DNA of 64,000 bases from assembly GCA_021234155.1 (NCBI GenBank), contig JAJEKV010000668.1:57946-121945 (forward strand), read 5' to 3'. The notes below the pieces were generated by a model that saw only the letters and a program-made list of their open reading frames with translations, ran no database searches and was not told where the DNA came from. A program made the translations under genes and the position numbers. Source of the DNA: Isoetes taiwanensis. Its lineage: Eukaryota; Streptophyta; Lycopodiopsida; Isoetales; Isoetaceae. Positions 1-11,389 of the stretch are shown here, piece after piece (position 1 is the stretch's first letter; the number at the start of each line of letters is the position of its first letter).

Positions 1-1281
1 GTAGATGTGGAGGATAACTTCCCAATAGCAGAGATAGATCATGGTACGCATGTAAAAGTGGTGGAGAACTTGGTATCAATGAAAGCGGTTATTGGATTCT
101 TTACTGGGAGGATTCCGGACTTAGAAAACTAGAATTTTGGTTGTCAACTCACTTGAAAAGGTTAGGTTTGCCTCAAAGATGAATCTTTAAAGGCACTAGG
201 TGGCAACTTCTTCCTCATCCTATTCCAAAGTGAGGGACTTGATTAGATAAAATGGTTGCTTTCGGCAACGGACACTTTTATGGGGAATACATCTTATATC
301 AATACTATTCTCCGGATTCTCCCCATCAAATGTCAAAGAATCAAAATCCCATCTTTGTTTGGAGATTGAACACCTACCTCGCACATCGCCGATACCGAAG
401 TTTTAAAGGTCATTGCTAACACAATAGGTGCTTATATCTCACACTCCATAGCCAGAGGGCCAAGGATCTGTGTAGCCATTCCAGCAAAGGCGAGCATACC
501 CAAAGGCGTGATAGTGAAGAGTGGCAACTGCTCTTTCAAATTTCCTTTGAAATTGACCAACAAGTGGGAAATATACAGAATGTTCCCAGATCTAAAAATT
601 GAAGGGCTGGAAGAGAACCCTCAGGCAAGTTCTAAGGAAGAGATAAGTCCTCAACATCGGCACAGGCGATAATCCCAAACATCCCCTACAAGTCTTTGGG
701 TCCCCAAAGAGCCACCCCATTACTCCTGCAACAACCACTCCAAGTGCTCCAAGTCGGGGTGTAGAAACACCTAACACTAGCAACGCGGCATCTCCAACCA
801 TGAGACCTACTTTGAGCCCACCATCTCTACAACTGTAGAGGGCTCGTCAAAAACAGAAGGCCAAACTTGGGAAGTGGGAGGCGCCAGGCAAAAAGGGAGA
901 ACCAGAAATATCGCTCGAAAGAGTGGAGGACCTCGCCCAAAGTCCCCTCCTCAAATGTCTCTCAGCACTCATTTTGTCTCTGAGGTAAACAATCCTTTCT
1001 CTCAATACATAAAAGAAGTAATGATTTCCGAGGAGGCATTGCCAGATAAGGTGAAAGGAAGTCGAGGAGAAATGGTAGTATGTGGTGAGCTGGCTGCTAT
1101 AGAGAGTGCCCTCCCATCACACAAAAATATGTGGGCAAACCTTCCAATGGAAGAGGAGAATGGGGTGGATGAGGACCCGCCTAGTGTAACAGGCAAAAAA
1201 AATAAAAAGGCAGAAGTAATCGATACAGATGGGACGGGCAACATGAAAAGGAAGAAAGGGTCTCCAAACATTGCCCCATGA
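1..1281 (+). pseudogene. LINE ORF1 (gag-like), N-terminal part broken
   Basis: ORF1 should encode the nucleic-acid-binding, gag-like protein of an L1. From base 1 a frame reads about 43 codons resembling the DUF4283-type domain common in plant L1 ORF1s, then hits a stop. Further matching pieces lie in other frames: a segment around 380-590 has the expected 'IAxTIGAYI...RGPRICVAIP' style that follows that domain. The last 408 bases (874-1281) are open without interruption, are rich in Lys, Arg and Gly, and end with a TGA that overlaps the ORF2 start. Assignment to ORF1 rests on position and general resemblance, and no zinc knuckle was seen. Confidence 0.7.
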
Positions 1282-3425
1282 ATTATAAGATCCTTAGCTG
1301 GAATATCAGGGGAGTAAAATCCTCGGAATACAAGAAAAGCAGATTATCAAATGCAATCAAGGAGATAAATCCAGACATAATATGCCTGCAGGAGCATAAG
1401 TGTAAACAGGGGGAGATACACGCATTGTTCAACACAATAGGTAAAGAATACGTGGGTATTCTTTGCAAAGTAAAAGATACCTCTAGTGCGTGCACTGACG
1501 ATCACTGGAAGAAGGGCGTAAAAGTATGTGATTCACAGGTAGACAGGTTTGGTAGATGGGCTATAATTATATGGCAACACGAAGGTAGAATATGGGGATT
1601 GGTAAATATCTATGCCCATAACAACCCCAGGGGTAGAGGTGCTTTATGGGCCACTCTCAGACACAGATTGAAAAGCTTTGGAAGTCAGGTAGCGTGGCTT
1701 ATGGCAGGGGATTTCAATATGGTGGAGGCAGCTGAGGATAGACAAGGGGTGTCCTCAGAAATTGTACACGGATTTGAGAAACTTCAGTGGTGTAAATTGG
1801 TGGAGGATATGGGCTTTATGGAGCTCGGATCGGAGATAAAGGGATTTACATGGTGTAATGGATGGCTGGGAACAGGGAGGACGTATGCAAGACACGATAG
1901 ATGCTATATGAATGACGTGGCTTTCTCCATCCTCCCTTACCTCCAAAGGTCCAATCAATTAAAGAATGCTATATCCGATCATAATCCACAAGTGATATCT
2001 ACTAAGAAGTATCAGTTCAGAACTTCTAAAACAGTATTCAAATTAAATACCAGATACTTGAAAGACCCAGAGTTTGTGGAGACCTGCAAAAGTATATGGC
2101 AATCGACTTTTAGAACGGGATCTGGTATGGAAACTATGATAACAGCTCTTTCAAATATCAAAAATTACGCCAAAAGTTGGGGTAGAGCTAAAGTGCAAAA
2201 AGAAAGGGAAGAACTGGATTTTCTTTATGGCCAACTCCTCTCACTTAGAGCTTTGGGCCCCAATGATGGGATGGAGGAGAATAGGATAATAGAACAGATA
2301 AAGACACTAGAAGAGGTCAAGATAGCTGAAAACAGATGTAAAGCAGGATTGACGTGGCTAAAAGAAGCTGATAAATGCACAAAGTTCTTCTTCAAGACAG
2401 CCAAAGAGAAGAAGAGATCTTCCACACTATCATCCATCACTCAAAATGACGGCTCGATTCTCAAATCCCCAGGAGATCTCAAAAGGTATCTATTTAACCA
2501 TTTCAATGCTTTCTTTGGAGAACACAACTTACCATTTCAAGAGACCTTCGAAGAGCTGGTGGTTTCAAAAGTCTCACCTATAATGAACTCTAGCCAGCAA
2601 GACATATTAAATCTTCCCCTCTCTGTTGAGGACCTTCAAAAGGCCACCTTTTTACTGGCTAAAAATAAATGTCCGGGTATGGATGGAATTCCCATAGAAT
2701 TCTATCAATGCAATTGGGAATGGGTCAAGGATGATATCTTCTCTACATACACAGACTTTATGCAAGCTGAAAATCTAAATCCAAGACTGAACACAGGATG
2801 TATTGCCCTGGTTCCCAAGAGTAAGGAGCCAAGCACAATCAATGATTGGAGGCCCATCACACTTTTATCTGCTTTCTATAAAATCATAGCTAAGGCTATG
2901 GCAGAGAAGATTAAGCCAATTCTAGCTGAAGGCATCTCACAAGCCCAATCCGGCTTTCTGCCGGGCAGGAGTATCTTGAGCAATGTCGCAGCAGCATTCG
3001 AAGGTTTACACTGGGCTAGAAAAACAAGACAAAAGGTGGCCTATCTAAAGCTAGATTTTACCAAAGCTTACGACAGTATCAGATGGAGTTTTCTGCATAA
3101 AATGATGCTCAAGCTGGGTTGTGGAAATATTTTTACGGAAGGGGTCATGAAACTTCTGCGATCAGCTCGAGCCTCAGTCCTATTCCAAGGTGAACCCTCT
3201 CCAATATTTGACATAAAGAGGGGCATCAGGCAAGGGTGCCCCTTAGCCCCATTCCTCTTCAATATCGCAGCAGAAGCACTTTCACAAATATTCGTGCAAG
3301 CCTCTGCAGATGGTATGATTCAGGGACTAGAAATGCTGGATGGCTCTCAACAAATATGTAACCAATACGCAGACGACACATTTCTATTCATAGAGGCAGA
3401 GGAAGATAACTTGTCAAATTACTAG
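1278..3425 (+). CDS. LINE ORF2: endonuclease plus reverse transcriptase, truncated at 715 aa
   Basis: Encodes the AP-endonuclease-like and reverse-transcriptase protein that nicks target DNA and primes reverse transcription. The endonuclease shows the N-terminal 'LSWNIRG', 'DIICLQEHK', 'AGDFN' (about residue 144), an 'RHDR' in place of the usual RxDR, and 'SDHNP' (about residue 233). The RT shows 'NDWRPITLLSAFYKI' (about 520), 'GFLPGRS', 'LDFTKAYDS' (about 593), 'GIRQGCPLAPFLF' and the catalytic 'YADD' (about 696). A TAG at 3423-3425 ends the frame shortly after the YADD box, so thumb and C-terminal regions are lost from this reading. The ATG at 1278 is chosen because it precedes the endonuclease start directly and overlaps the ORF1 stop as ATGA. 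Confidence 0.92.
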   Translation: MNYKILSWNIRGVKSSEYKKSRLSNAIKEINPDIICLQEHKCKQGEIHALFNTIGKEYVGILCKVKDTSSACTDDHWKKGVKVCDSQVDRFGRWAIIIWQHEGRIWGLVNIYAHNNPRGRGALWATLRHRLKSFGSQVAWLMAGDFNMVEAAEDRQGVSSEIVHGFEKLQWCKLVEDMGFMELGSEIKGFTWCNGWLGTGRTYARHDRCYMNDVAFSILPYLQRSNQLKNAISDHNPQVISTKKYQFRTSKTVFKLNTRYLKDPEFVETCKSIWQSTFRTGSGMETMITALSNIKNYAKSWGRAKVQKEREELDFLYGQLLSLRALGPNDGMEENRIIEQIKTLEEVKIAENRCKAGLTWLKEADKCTKFFFKTAKEKKRSSTLSSITQNDGSILKSPGDLKRYLFNHFNAFFGEHNLPFQETFEELVVSKVSPIMNSSQQDILNLPLSVEDLQKATFLLAKNKCPGMDGIPIEFYQCNWEWVKDDIFSTYTDFMQAENLNPRLNTGCIALVPKSKEPSTINDWRPITLLSAFYKIIAKAMAEKIKPILAEGISQAQSGFLPGRSILSNVAAAFEGLHWARKTRQKVAYLKLDFTKAYDSIRWSFLHKMMLKLGCGNIFTEGVMKLLRSARASVLFQGEPSPIFDIKRGIRQGCPLAPFLFNIAAEALSQIFVQASADGMIQGLEMLDGSQQICNQYADDTFLFIEAEEDNLSNY

Positions 3426-5045
3426 CAAATTACTAGCCTCCTTCTCAATAGCCTCGGGATGTCTCATAAAACCGGAAAAAAATGCGAGACAATGGCCGTT
3501 GGAAGAACCGCATCCCACATGCTTGACAATCCTACCATGGAAAATAATCCCGTGAGGGTGAGCATTCCAACCTATTAGGAGTTCCAGTGGGCATCAATAT
3601 CGCTAATGCACAAATATGGGATGAAATACTACTAGGCCCGCTAGTAAACACTTAAACCGGTGGAAGGTGGCAAAGCTATCACTTGCGTGGTCAATTACCG
3701 TGGCAAAACATGTGTTAAGCAATACTCATGTCTACACGTCATCAATCTTACTAGCCCCAAAGGAGAAGGCACAGGAACTAGAAGGGCTAATCCATAACTT
3801 TGTCCAGGGGAGGGAATGAAGAAGGGGCAAGATGGTCAAAAATCGCTTGGTGGAAGTGCAAGAGAGATAAGGCGAAGGAGGTATTGGAATGGTCGACATA
3901 TCATTCTGAGCAAAGTATTAATAGCTTAAATTCATATGGATGATCATACGAGAATGAGGTGAAGTCTCGTGTATGCATCTCATCAACCAGGCTCTATTAG
4001 CGTCATGTAAGCATAGTAAGGCCTCCACAAAGTCTCACTCCCATGGTCACTCTTTTTTTATCTTAAGCCATGTAGAGAAGCTTCTCCATTCCTGAAGGGA
4101 TTAATTTCGGCGTGGCAAATCATAAAAAAGCTATTTACGCTTGACGTCAAAAAATTCGAAGCAGAGACTTCCCCTCCATGGTGGGTACCAGTGGTACTGC
4201 ACAATAAACAAGGCCCCTTAGGTATGGTGGCTGATGCAAGGATCGTAAAGAGGTGGAAAAATTGTGGAATAGATTCTTGTGCTCAATGGTACAAGGGAGT
4301 ACAGTTAGCCAGTTGGGCAGAATTTCAGGTACGCTTTGCCTTAAAGGACGCAGACAGAATAATATGGGAATGTGTGGCCACAGTACTCCCAAACACTATA
4401 ACTACAGGAGATCAAAATCCATGGGTTTTGCACCCCGCGATTTTGCCAAATAAGTTTGTGAAATCAAGTTCGTAAGCCCGAGGACTTCGGGTTTACTTCC
4501 AATACCTACCAAATGGGATATAGTAGTCACGGAGGAAAACCTTATAAACATATGGAGAGATGCGTGGCGTAAATATCTTCCCCACCGGATAAATGTTTTC
4601 CTCCGCAAGTGATACATGGGGTCCCAAGGGTCAATCAACTAGTCGCAAAATGGGACAACAACGTTCCCAAGATGTCCCTTTGTGCGAGGCCGAACAGGAA
4701 TCCATAGAACATTGTCTGGTGGAGTGTGAGAAGCTGCAAGTAGTATGGGCATGGAGTCTGGATAGCTTTGAATACCCGCTAGGTACCAAGGAACTGTTGT
4801 TGGGTATCCTCCCCCTAGAATGGTGCACCATGAAGAAGGTGGCCTTTCATATAGCTAGGGCCTGGACAATCTGGTCAATATGGAAAAGGAGAAATGCCGT
4901 GGTCTTTGATGAGAATCAAGCAGACATATCACCATATCAGCTTCTACATATAGTACATGAAAGGCTGAAAAAATTCAGGCTAGTCTTCGAGAGTGAAGAA
5001 GAAGTAAAGGTTGAAATTTGGGGCACCTACCTAAGATTACACTAG
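3426..5045 (+). pseudogene. LINE ORF2 C-terminal remainder, frameshifted
   Basis: The region continues ORF2 homology in changing frames. Just after the stop, one frame gives an 'ASFSIASGCLIKPEK' stretch, the normal sequence following YADD in plant L1 RTs, and further pieces match the thumb region. The last open segment (4593-5045, 150 codons) carries a zf-RVT type zinc-binding region: Cys-x-x-x-x-x-x-x-x-His-Cys ('LCEAEQESIEHCLVEC', from about 4680) followed by 'VVWAWSL'. A Trp-rich helix 'AWTIWSIWKRRN' then follows. No RNase H domain follows. Several separate indels and stops are needed to explain the reading, so this part would not be translated as one protein. Confidence 0.8.
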
Positions 5046-5151
5046 GACGAACAAGGGAATAGTGCAAGAAGGAGCCATGTAGCTATCTCCATCTCAGATT
5101 TGCAGTTGGATACACCCCTGCCATGTGGCTTTGTACCATTCCTTTAAAGTA

Positions 5152-5191
5152 AATAAAGTCAATTCTTTATCCCTCAAAAAAAAAAAAAAAA
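5152..5191 (+). terminator. LINE poly(A) signal and A-tail
   Basis: AATAAA lies at 5152-5157 and is followed 18 bases later by an uninterrupted run of 16 A (5176-5191). It is directly seen and marks the 3' end of the L1. The second L1 has the same arrangement (AATAAA at 48216, A-run at 48239-48253). Confidence 0.9.
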
Positions 5192-5364
5192 TTAAATTGA
5201 ATGCATTCATTTTGGCCTCCAATAGTATTATCTCTATCTTATGCTTTTGAGATTTTATATTGAATTTTTGAATTAGTTTTGACCAAAAGAACAAGAAAAT
5301 AATACTCAATCCAAAAGTACCTAGTGCAGGTACTTTGGCAGGTTCCAAAAATGGCAGGGTGTAG

Positions 5365-5565
5365 CATGCATATGCCCCTACATGGTTTGCCCGTTGGGCT
5401 GTGCAACTAGAGCACTGCCTGATGCTTGCCAGTTCTGATCCTGAGCTTTTGCAACAATATCTCAATGGTCGTTTTTCTCAAAAGATATGGGACGCAATTA
5501 CCTTGGCCCAAGTGAAAACTGGTCATTATCATGCACACATAAATCCCCCAGCACGTTTGCCTACA
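5365..5565 (+). CDS. Exon-like open stretch, unidentified protein
   Basis: Seventy codons are open from 5365 to a stop at 5575-5577 in an otherwise stop-dense region. The translation looks like a real structured protein ('FARWAVQLEHCLML', 'DPELLQQYLNGRFSQKIW', 'TLAQVKTGHYH'): helical, balanced in composition and not repetitive. A GTAAGAG splice donor occurs at 5566, in frame after 'PARLPT', and an acceptor-like TGCAG lies at about 5325-5329. I do not recognise the family. It is probably one exon of a fragmented gene separated from its other exons by insertion of the adjacent LINE; a chance ORF is possible. Confidence 0.4.
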
Positions 5566-5577
5566 GTAAGAGCCTGA

Positions 5578-8500
5578 CAAACTCATGGAGCAAGAGTGTC
5601 CAATCCAGATGAAATTGCTTTTTTCGGCACATTTTCCAATCTAAAGTTAAGGGAAGACAAAATTCATGTCACTTAGCATTAACAATGACCACAAATTCAA
5701 GAAAATATTGCCCGTCCGTTTAACACCAGAAAGAAGACAAGAATATTACACGTTTTAATCTGGGCATGTAAACGAAGGAAATGGAAATTTCCTCCCCGAT
5801 AATGTTACAAATGCGCAACATAATTATTAGTATCCAACACTTAAACAAATTCCAAGAATCAAGATAATCTAGTAGCACACATCAAAAGTCTGTCTCCTCG
5901 CATTAAGGCAGTGCGTAGGGCACTGATTTGCCCCAGATTGTGTATCTAAAGGTGTTAAATATCAATGCTAGAAACCATATCCAACAAAAAGAAAGAGCAG
6001 AAGAGCTAGAAAACTAACAAATTACGTATGGGAAATGGTAGGAATCCGCTGTGCAATAGCTTTACTTCCATTCTGGGCCCAAACCGCTGATTTAAAATGG
6101 TTCTTGATGAAACTCCCTCCCTTTTTCTTCAAGTCTCTAAAACATGGTTTTAATCAGGTGCAATTGGTCTAACTTGATCCACCGTGCATGCATAAGGCTA
6201 GCTCCATATCAGGTGCATAAGGCAAACTGGGTAGAACCTTCGCATAATTTAAATTTGCAAAATACACGAGCGCACTGTCGGATTTGAGAAAAAACAGGTC
6301 CAAACCTGTATTGTTGGAGCTCCACTATTAGCATTTCGTAGCTGCAAGATGATACTGATGCTTTCCAGGAAAAGAAAATCTGAGTCTACAGTTGGGATAG
6401 GTGCCGTCAATAAATCTGGCAAAGCATCTTTGAGATTCTCATATTCGCTAGCTTTTCTTCGCCACTACAATTGTTTTCTTTTCTGGCCTTGTGATTCAAA
6501 TTTCAGCTTAATATTAAACAATGAATGTAGGTGCCTCAGTTGCACAATTAAAAAAAAAGGTCGCGGGCATTTAGAAAGGAGAAATAGCAGAATCAAATTC
6601 AAAATGGTCCAACCCAATGGCTCTCTTACATTCACAAGAAGAAGCGAGATCCATTTTGGAACCTAAGCCTTTGCAAACTGCGAATTGACACCAAGATAAC
6701 ACAATCATTTGGATTCCAATGCTCGTACCTTTTAACAAGGCATCTTGAATTTGTTGTCTATGCTTATAATCACGTTATCAAACAACGATCAAATTTCGTT
6801 GGAAAGGATATCCGCAATTAGAGCACCTAATCTCTTGAACACGCCTCATTATAATACCACGAAATTCGTTAATTTCTAGCTTGCCGTGAGACAAAGGTTT
6901 TTGAAATCTATTATGGAGTGATTTTAAAACCGGCCTGCCGAATAAAGCTCATTTCGCATTAACCACCGACTTCACCCAAGCACCAAGTGCACAACTTCGG
7001 CCAATACATTTTTGCCTCTTTCGATAACAACCGGTAGCACCACATGCACAAAAAATGTCACACTCTCTTTAAAAATGTAAAATCAAAGATTATAACAAGT
7101 GGGACTTACTTACCAAAAACACTTCAAATAAGATATGTTTCTGCCACCCCTAGCATTTTATGATCAGCTTGATTACATTATAACCCCATGCATTTGATAG
7201 CATGCAAATGCTATACTTATTTGGATCCAACTGTCTATAAACCTCTATGGAGGGCACAAACAATGATCAACAAAAGATAGATTCAATTTACCTGGTTTTA
7301 GATATATGGAACATCCTACAAAGCAATTGAGTATGTTTAAATCATGTCAAAATAGCAAGGGAACAGTCAATTTAGGACGAAGGAGGCCAATTTGCTCTGG
7401 GCAATCTCAAATTTGGATGATTGATGCTAGACTAATGCTTTTTGATGTAAAAAGGCAAATGGGGCTCTTATGGAATTCAGCTCTTATGGAATTCATCTCC
7501 TCCTGGCTTCACTTCATTCGGTTCACCCATAAATCGTTTGTCAAATGCCTTAAGTGCAGACTGGCTACAACTTATTCCCTGTCTAGAAAGAAACAGTGAG
7601 CAAAGCATCATTAGATTTAGGCGTATTATTTGTTTGTGCACAGAGAACCTTCTACACAAGATTCAAGAACAGAAATGAGAATAAACACCCTAACACTTGT
7701 TTTTATGTTGCAAGGAAGAATATACGGAAAAAAAAAGGAGAATTACCTGCGACCTGCCAACATATGTGCCAGATCGCCATTATTCTTAGTGACAAAAACA
7801 TTACTTTCATCACAAACAATATTATCTATAGCTGTCATTTTAGAAGAGAAGTTTATAAATGGTTGCCAAAGCCAACTGCAAAAAACAAAACCTGATTTAA
7901 GGGGATGTCTCCAAATGCCGAATCTTCATTTTGTATTTGATACTATGCTGATGTTGCTCCAGGTCCATGCTCATTTTGATGGTGAGACTGTAAGAGCTTT
8001 CCATTGTTGGTTTTCTCAAAAACCAAACATCATTCTTTTCATGGCATAAAATCAATGCTTGCTTCTGTTGCCATGCTTTCCAGCTCTGTTCACTATGTTG
8101 GTGCACCATCATTATTTCTACAATCCAAATTTAGCGTCCTTGAGCATGTCAAGGATATCTGCCTTTGTTGATTTCTCGTTAGATGATCATTCTTGCCTAG
8201 TCATATGTGACATGCGGATGGTAACAAAATTAGAAAACTCAGAAGACTTTGATCAAAAAGGAAGGCGCCAATGCCTAAGGATTTCTCACTGTTAGAATTG
8301 ATCCAGCATTTCCCTGCCTTCGAGTTTTCAACTATAACACTAAGAATTAACTTCACATATGATTAAATTTGTAAATGGCACATTGACCATTTCACTTCAC
8401 GCTTGGTATTATCCCATCACTTCACAACCAAGTATGTCTGGAGCCATCATGAGTTATTGAATCATATGTGAGTGCTCGATGCCAATTTAAAGGGCATATC

Positions 8501-9582
8501 CTCAATGGGACGATTGTCAAATTCAAATCGTTACCTTGACATACCGCGGAGAATAAGGTCTCCCATGCTTACGCTTTCGAGAAAATCAAATCCCATGCTT
8601 CTCGCTCAGAAATCGTGCCTCGTTGTAAAGTATAGCACCGCCGTTCATTGTCTGCAGTGTTCAAAACCTAGAACCATCATTCTAAAGCTAGTTCTTCAAA
8701 GTCGGGTTATATGAAAATGCAAAAATGAGAAAATAAACCGTGTAAAAGTACCAGAAATATTGGTGCTTAGAGCATATTCGTTTTCAATTCTTGTTGACCA
8801 TATCCACTTCACCAAACCATTGTACCAAATACTTTGCCAATCGGGGTCCCATCCCATTGCCGCAAGCGTAAAAAGCAAGTAAACATCTTCTCGTGGCCGT
8901 GGCGTGTTTGAAGATAAAAGGAAACGAAATGCTTGCTGAAAAAATGATTTGTATTAAAACATACCCAGCTTGCCTTTCATAAGATGGCTGTCCACAATCC
9001 TTCCTTGTCATCTGCTAAATTATGAATGAAAAACAATAAAAATAAATGAAAAGCTCAAATCCAACTTGTCATCGGTAAATCTACAATTAACGAGAATGTT
9101 GTCTATAAAAGTGTCAACTTACCATAGTCTGTGTATGTACATGCATATTATATTCTATGGCTCCAGCATTATCACAGGGTTGAAACAGTGATTTAGAATC
9201 CTGCTTACAGCTCCAAGATCAGACCACAAATCTTAAATCTTCAAATTTCAAGCAAAACAAAGGATATTCCATTTAACCGCATTGGAATGTGATTGCTCCC
9301 TCGATGGAGATTGTGAAAGCAAAATAAGGGTATGACAAGGCTTATACAAACACAGGAGACTTATACAAACACAAAAAGGAAATGGAAATTGATAAGTATG
9401 GTACTTCCCCCGACTAGCACCCTTTACTAATCCAAAGAATGTCAACTAACTCCACGGAGGTTGGAACACTTTCCGCTTGCGACGATGTGTTCTTATTCAT
9501 CGATTGAGCCGCCATTATCCGGCCCGAAGATCCTTGATCCACAATGCAACCGGGACCGTGCATTTACAGGAACAAAGGGTTT
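5578..9582. other. Anonymous AT-rich sequence
   Basis: About 4 kb with no gene I can support. ORFs on both strands are short and overlapping and lack recognisable motifs. A short minus-strand stretch at 7477-7659 ('ALKAFDKRFMGEPNEVKPGG') and another at 8784-9011 look more protein-like than the rest, but neither could be tied to a family or joined by splicing. Confidence 0.6.
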
Positions 9583-9683
9583 TAGCAAATCATCAACATA
9601 TACCGAGTATATTCCAAAGATATACCAAGATATCCCACAAACCCACATAGCGAGGGTTTGCCCCCCTAGGGGCAACCCAAAAA
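9583..9683 (-). repeat. Dispersed repeat R1, copy 1
   Basis: Read on the minus strand, this begins TTTTTGGGTTGCC, then a G-run, then AAACCCTCGCT, GGGTTT and two TATATTC/GGAATAT-like half-palindromes. The same string of blocks recurs on the plus strand at 38630-38728 and 43733-43829, so this is an interspersed repeat family. No coding capacity was seen. It could be a conserved end of a larger transposable element. Confidence 0.75.
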
Positions 9684-9896
9684 TGCGCAGTTTATAGGGA
9701 GGCGCAATGATTAATCTAGACCAATGGCCTTCCAACCTAACTAGCGTACTGACTATGCCTAGAAAATTTATGTAACACAATATTATCACTAGCATTATCT
9801 CTATTTCTATTTGTTAACAGTTTTATGCAATTTTGGGCTCTCATGCCTCTTCTATTGTTTGGGTCCATGGCCAATTGGTATTTGTGGACGTTATAA

Positions 9897-9959
9897 ATCC
9901 TATCTATCTATCTATCCTAATGAATTGCCCGTAAGGGGGAAATAAAGCCTAATCTATTA
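9897..9959 (-). repeat. (CTAT)n microsatellite with adjoining LINE-tail-like sequence
   Basis: About four CTAT units (9897-9914) adjoin a TTTATTTCCCCCTTACGGGC-type sequence when read on the minus strand. Microsatellite tails of this sort are typical of RTE-like LINE 3' ends. It stops directly at the Helitron-like end at 9960. Confidence 0.4.
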
Positions 9960-9987
9960 CTAGTTATGGTGCCCGGCGTTGCCGGGC
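9960..9987 (-). mobile_element. Helitron-like 3' terminus A
   Basis: On the minus strand a perfect 7-bp stem GCCCGGC / GCCGGGC with a 3-base loop is followed after 7 bases by CTAG and then a T. Hairpin, short spacer, CTRR and T is the classic Helitron 3' end. The element body would extend to the right of 9987; its 5' TC end was not identified. Two related ends occur at 42710-42738 and 49344-49373. Confidence 0.65.
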
Positions 9988-10520
9988 TTTTCAAAGTTGA
10001 AGAGGTGGTTGTTTCTTGGTTAGCTAGAACAATTAATGTCGTTTGGAGGGGGCAAGGGTAATTGGTTCATATAGAATTGAATAAATAAATATGTGGTATT
10101 TGGACCTAAACCTGACTATATTATGCTGGGCCATGTACAAATACCCTTTGAAAGGTATTTCCAAAATAGTAATAAGGAGGATGTCAAAGCAAATTAATAT
10201 AGTAGATAACATATGTCTGAGATTGTTGGGCTTTGAGGCATATACAAATTTAGCGATTTGAAACTTGGTAATATGTTTAAGTGATTTGCAATAAGTGGAG
10301 AAGGGGTTTTGCTGTTAGAAAAGACTGCAAAACTCTTTTTATTTTGCTTGAAGAGTGTGCTAGAACATTGATTAGAAAGACATCTATCAAATTATGAGTT
10401 TGGAGCTTGGTAATATGGAAGCAAAGGAAGCGCTTTCCTATTTCTAAACGATTTGCAATAAGTGTTGGGTTTAGGAATAATATCTTATGTTGGGATATTG
10501 TGTAGTGGTATTTTTACATA

Positions 10521-10544
10521 GAAGGAAGGAAGGAAGGAAGGAAG
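10521..10544 (-). repeat. (GAAG)6 tail of the RTE-like LINE
   Basis: Six GAAG units sit exactly where the minus-strand LINE should end, next to a conserved 3' block (AACGTCCACGGAGGCC on the plus strand) shared with the solo 3' end at 13261-13340, which carries a different satellite tail. Confidence 0.75.
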
Positions 10545-10828
10545 TTTATTTTAACGTCCACGGAGGCCAGAGGCCTATGAGACGGCACAGAACAGGCAAA
10601 AAAGCCAAAAACCCCAACACCAAAAACAAACAATGTAACTGTACTGTAACAATGTTACTGTACTGTACTGTAATGTAACTCGCATTTCTTGCAACCTCTG
10701 CCATAGTATGTCTCTGGGGACGGTATCATATGCAGTCTTAAAATATACAAAGCAGCAATACAAGTCCTGTCGCTCATTCCGGCTTGCCTCCATCAACACT
10801 CTCGAAGTGAAGATATGGTCGGTCGCAA

Positions 10829-11389
10829 TGTTGTTAAGTACGTCAAAATCCGTACCTTTAAAAAACGTCTTTTAAGATTTTTTGAAGATTTTTAAAAATT
10901 TTGGAAAAAATCTTTAAAAACGTATTTCATATAAAATACGTTAAAAATCTTTAAAATCCTTAAAAATCTTTAAAAATCCTTAAAAATCTTTAAAAATCCT
11001 CAAAAATCCTTAGACTGTGATTTTATTTATTCAAATATATGATATTCTTGAACTTATTTATCCTTGTATATGAAATTCTTATATTTCTTAATCTCTATAA
11101 TAATGTTTTTCTGAACTTTCTTAAGAGTTGTATGGCAAAACTTTGTAGAACTTAATAGGTTCTAGCAGCAGCACAAATTTCTGATTTACTTGTTGGCATG
11201 CTACGTCTTGTAACTTGTAGTAAAAATGTGCATTTTACCCATAGCAAAGATATCCAATAAAGCAGTGCAAAGAATGTGAATTTTTTTTATTTTTATTTTT
11301 TGGCCATACCAAATCATAAAAATCCTTTAAAAAACGTGAGGATTTTTATAAAGGTACTTTAAAAATAAAAAACGGGTTTTTTAACAACA
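10829..11389. mobile_element. MITE-like insertion with 9-bp terminal inverted repeats
   Basis: A 561-bp AT-rich block begins TGTTGTTAA and ends TTAACAACA, a perfect 9-bp inverted pair; internal GTACCTTTA blocks are also inverted near the ends. It interrupts the LINE reverse transcriptase exactly between 'HHG' and 'TDHIF', which are adjacent in intact relatives, so it is an insertion younger than the LINE. It has no ORF. Its left third (about 10855-11015) is a degenerate tandem array of AAAAATCTTTAAAAATCC-type units. No clear target-site duplication could be fixed. Confidence 0.65.
10861..11015. repeat. TTTAAAAATC tandem array inside the MITE-like element
   Basis: Repeated units of roughly 9-18 bases built on AAAAATCTTT / AAAAATCCTT, directly visible. 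A similar motif recurs near the right end (11308-11330), consistent with subterminal repeats of a transposon. Confidence 0.75.

Larger units (their letters stand above)
1..5191 (+). mobile_element. L1-type LINE retrotransposon, 5' end outside window
   Basis: Non-LTR retrotransposon with the plant L1 order: ORF1 (gag-like), ORF2 (endonuclease, reverse transcriptase, zinc-binding tail), short 3' UTR, an AATAAA signal at 5152-5157 and a poly(A) tail at 5176-5191. The left edge of the window already lies inside ORF1, so the 5' UTR and the left target-site duplication are not visible. ORF1 is broken in its first 860 bases; ORF2 is open for 715 codons, then stops and continues in several frames. 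The EN and RT core is well preserved, which suggests a fairly recent insertion compared with the second L1 at 45.8-48.3 kb. No RNase H domain is seen. Confidence 0.93.

Noticed and set aside
8784-9011. Minus-strand 75-codon frame with 'RRCLLAF', considered as a GINS subunit PSF1-like exon
   Set aside because: Only a few residues fit, downstream residues do not match the family and no companion exons were found.
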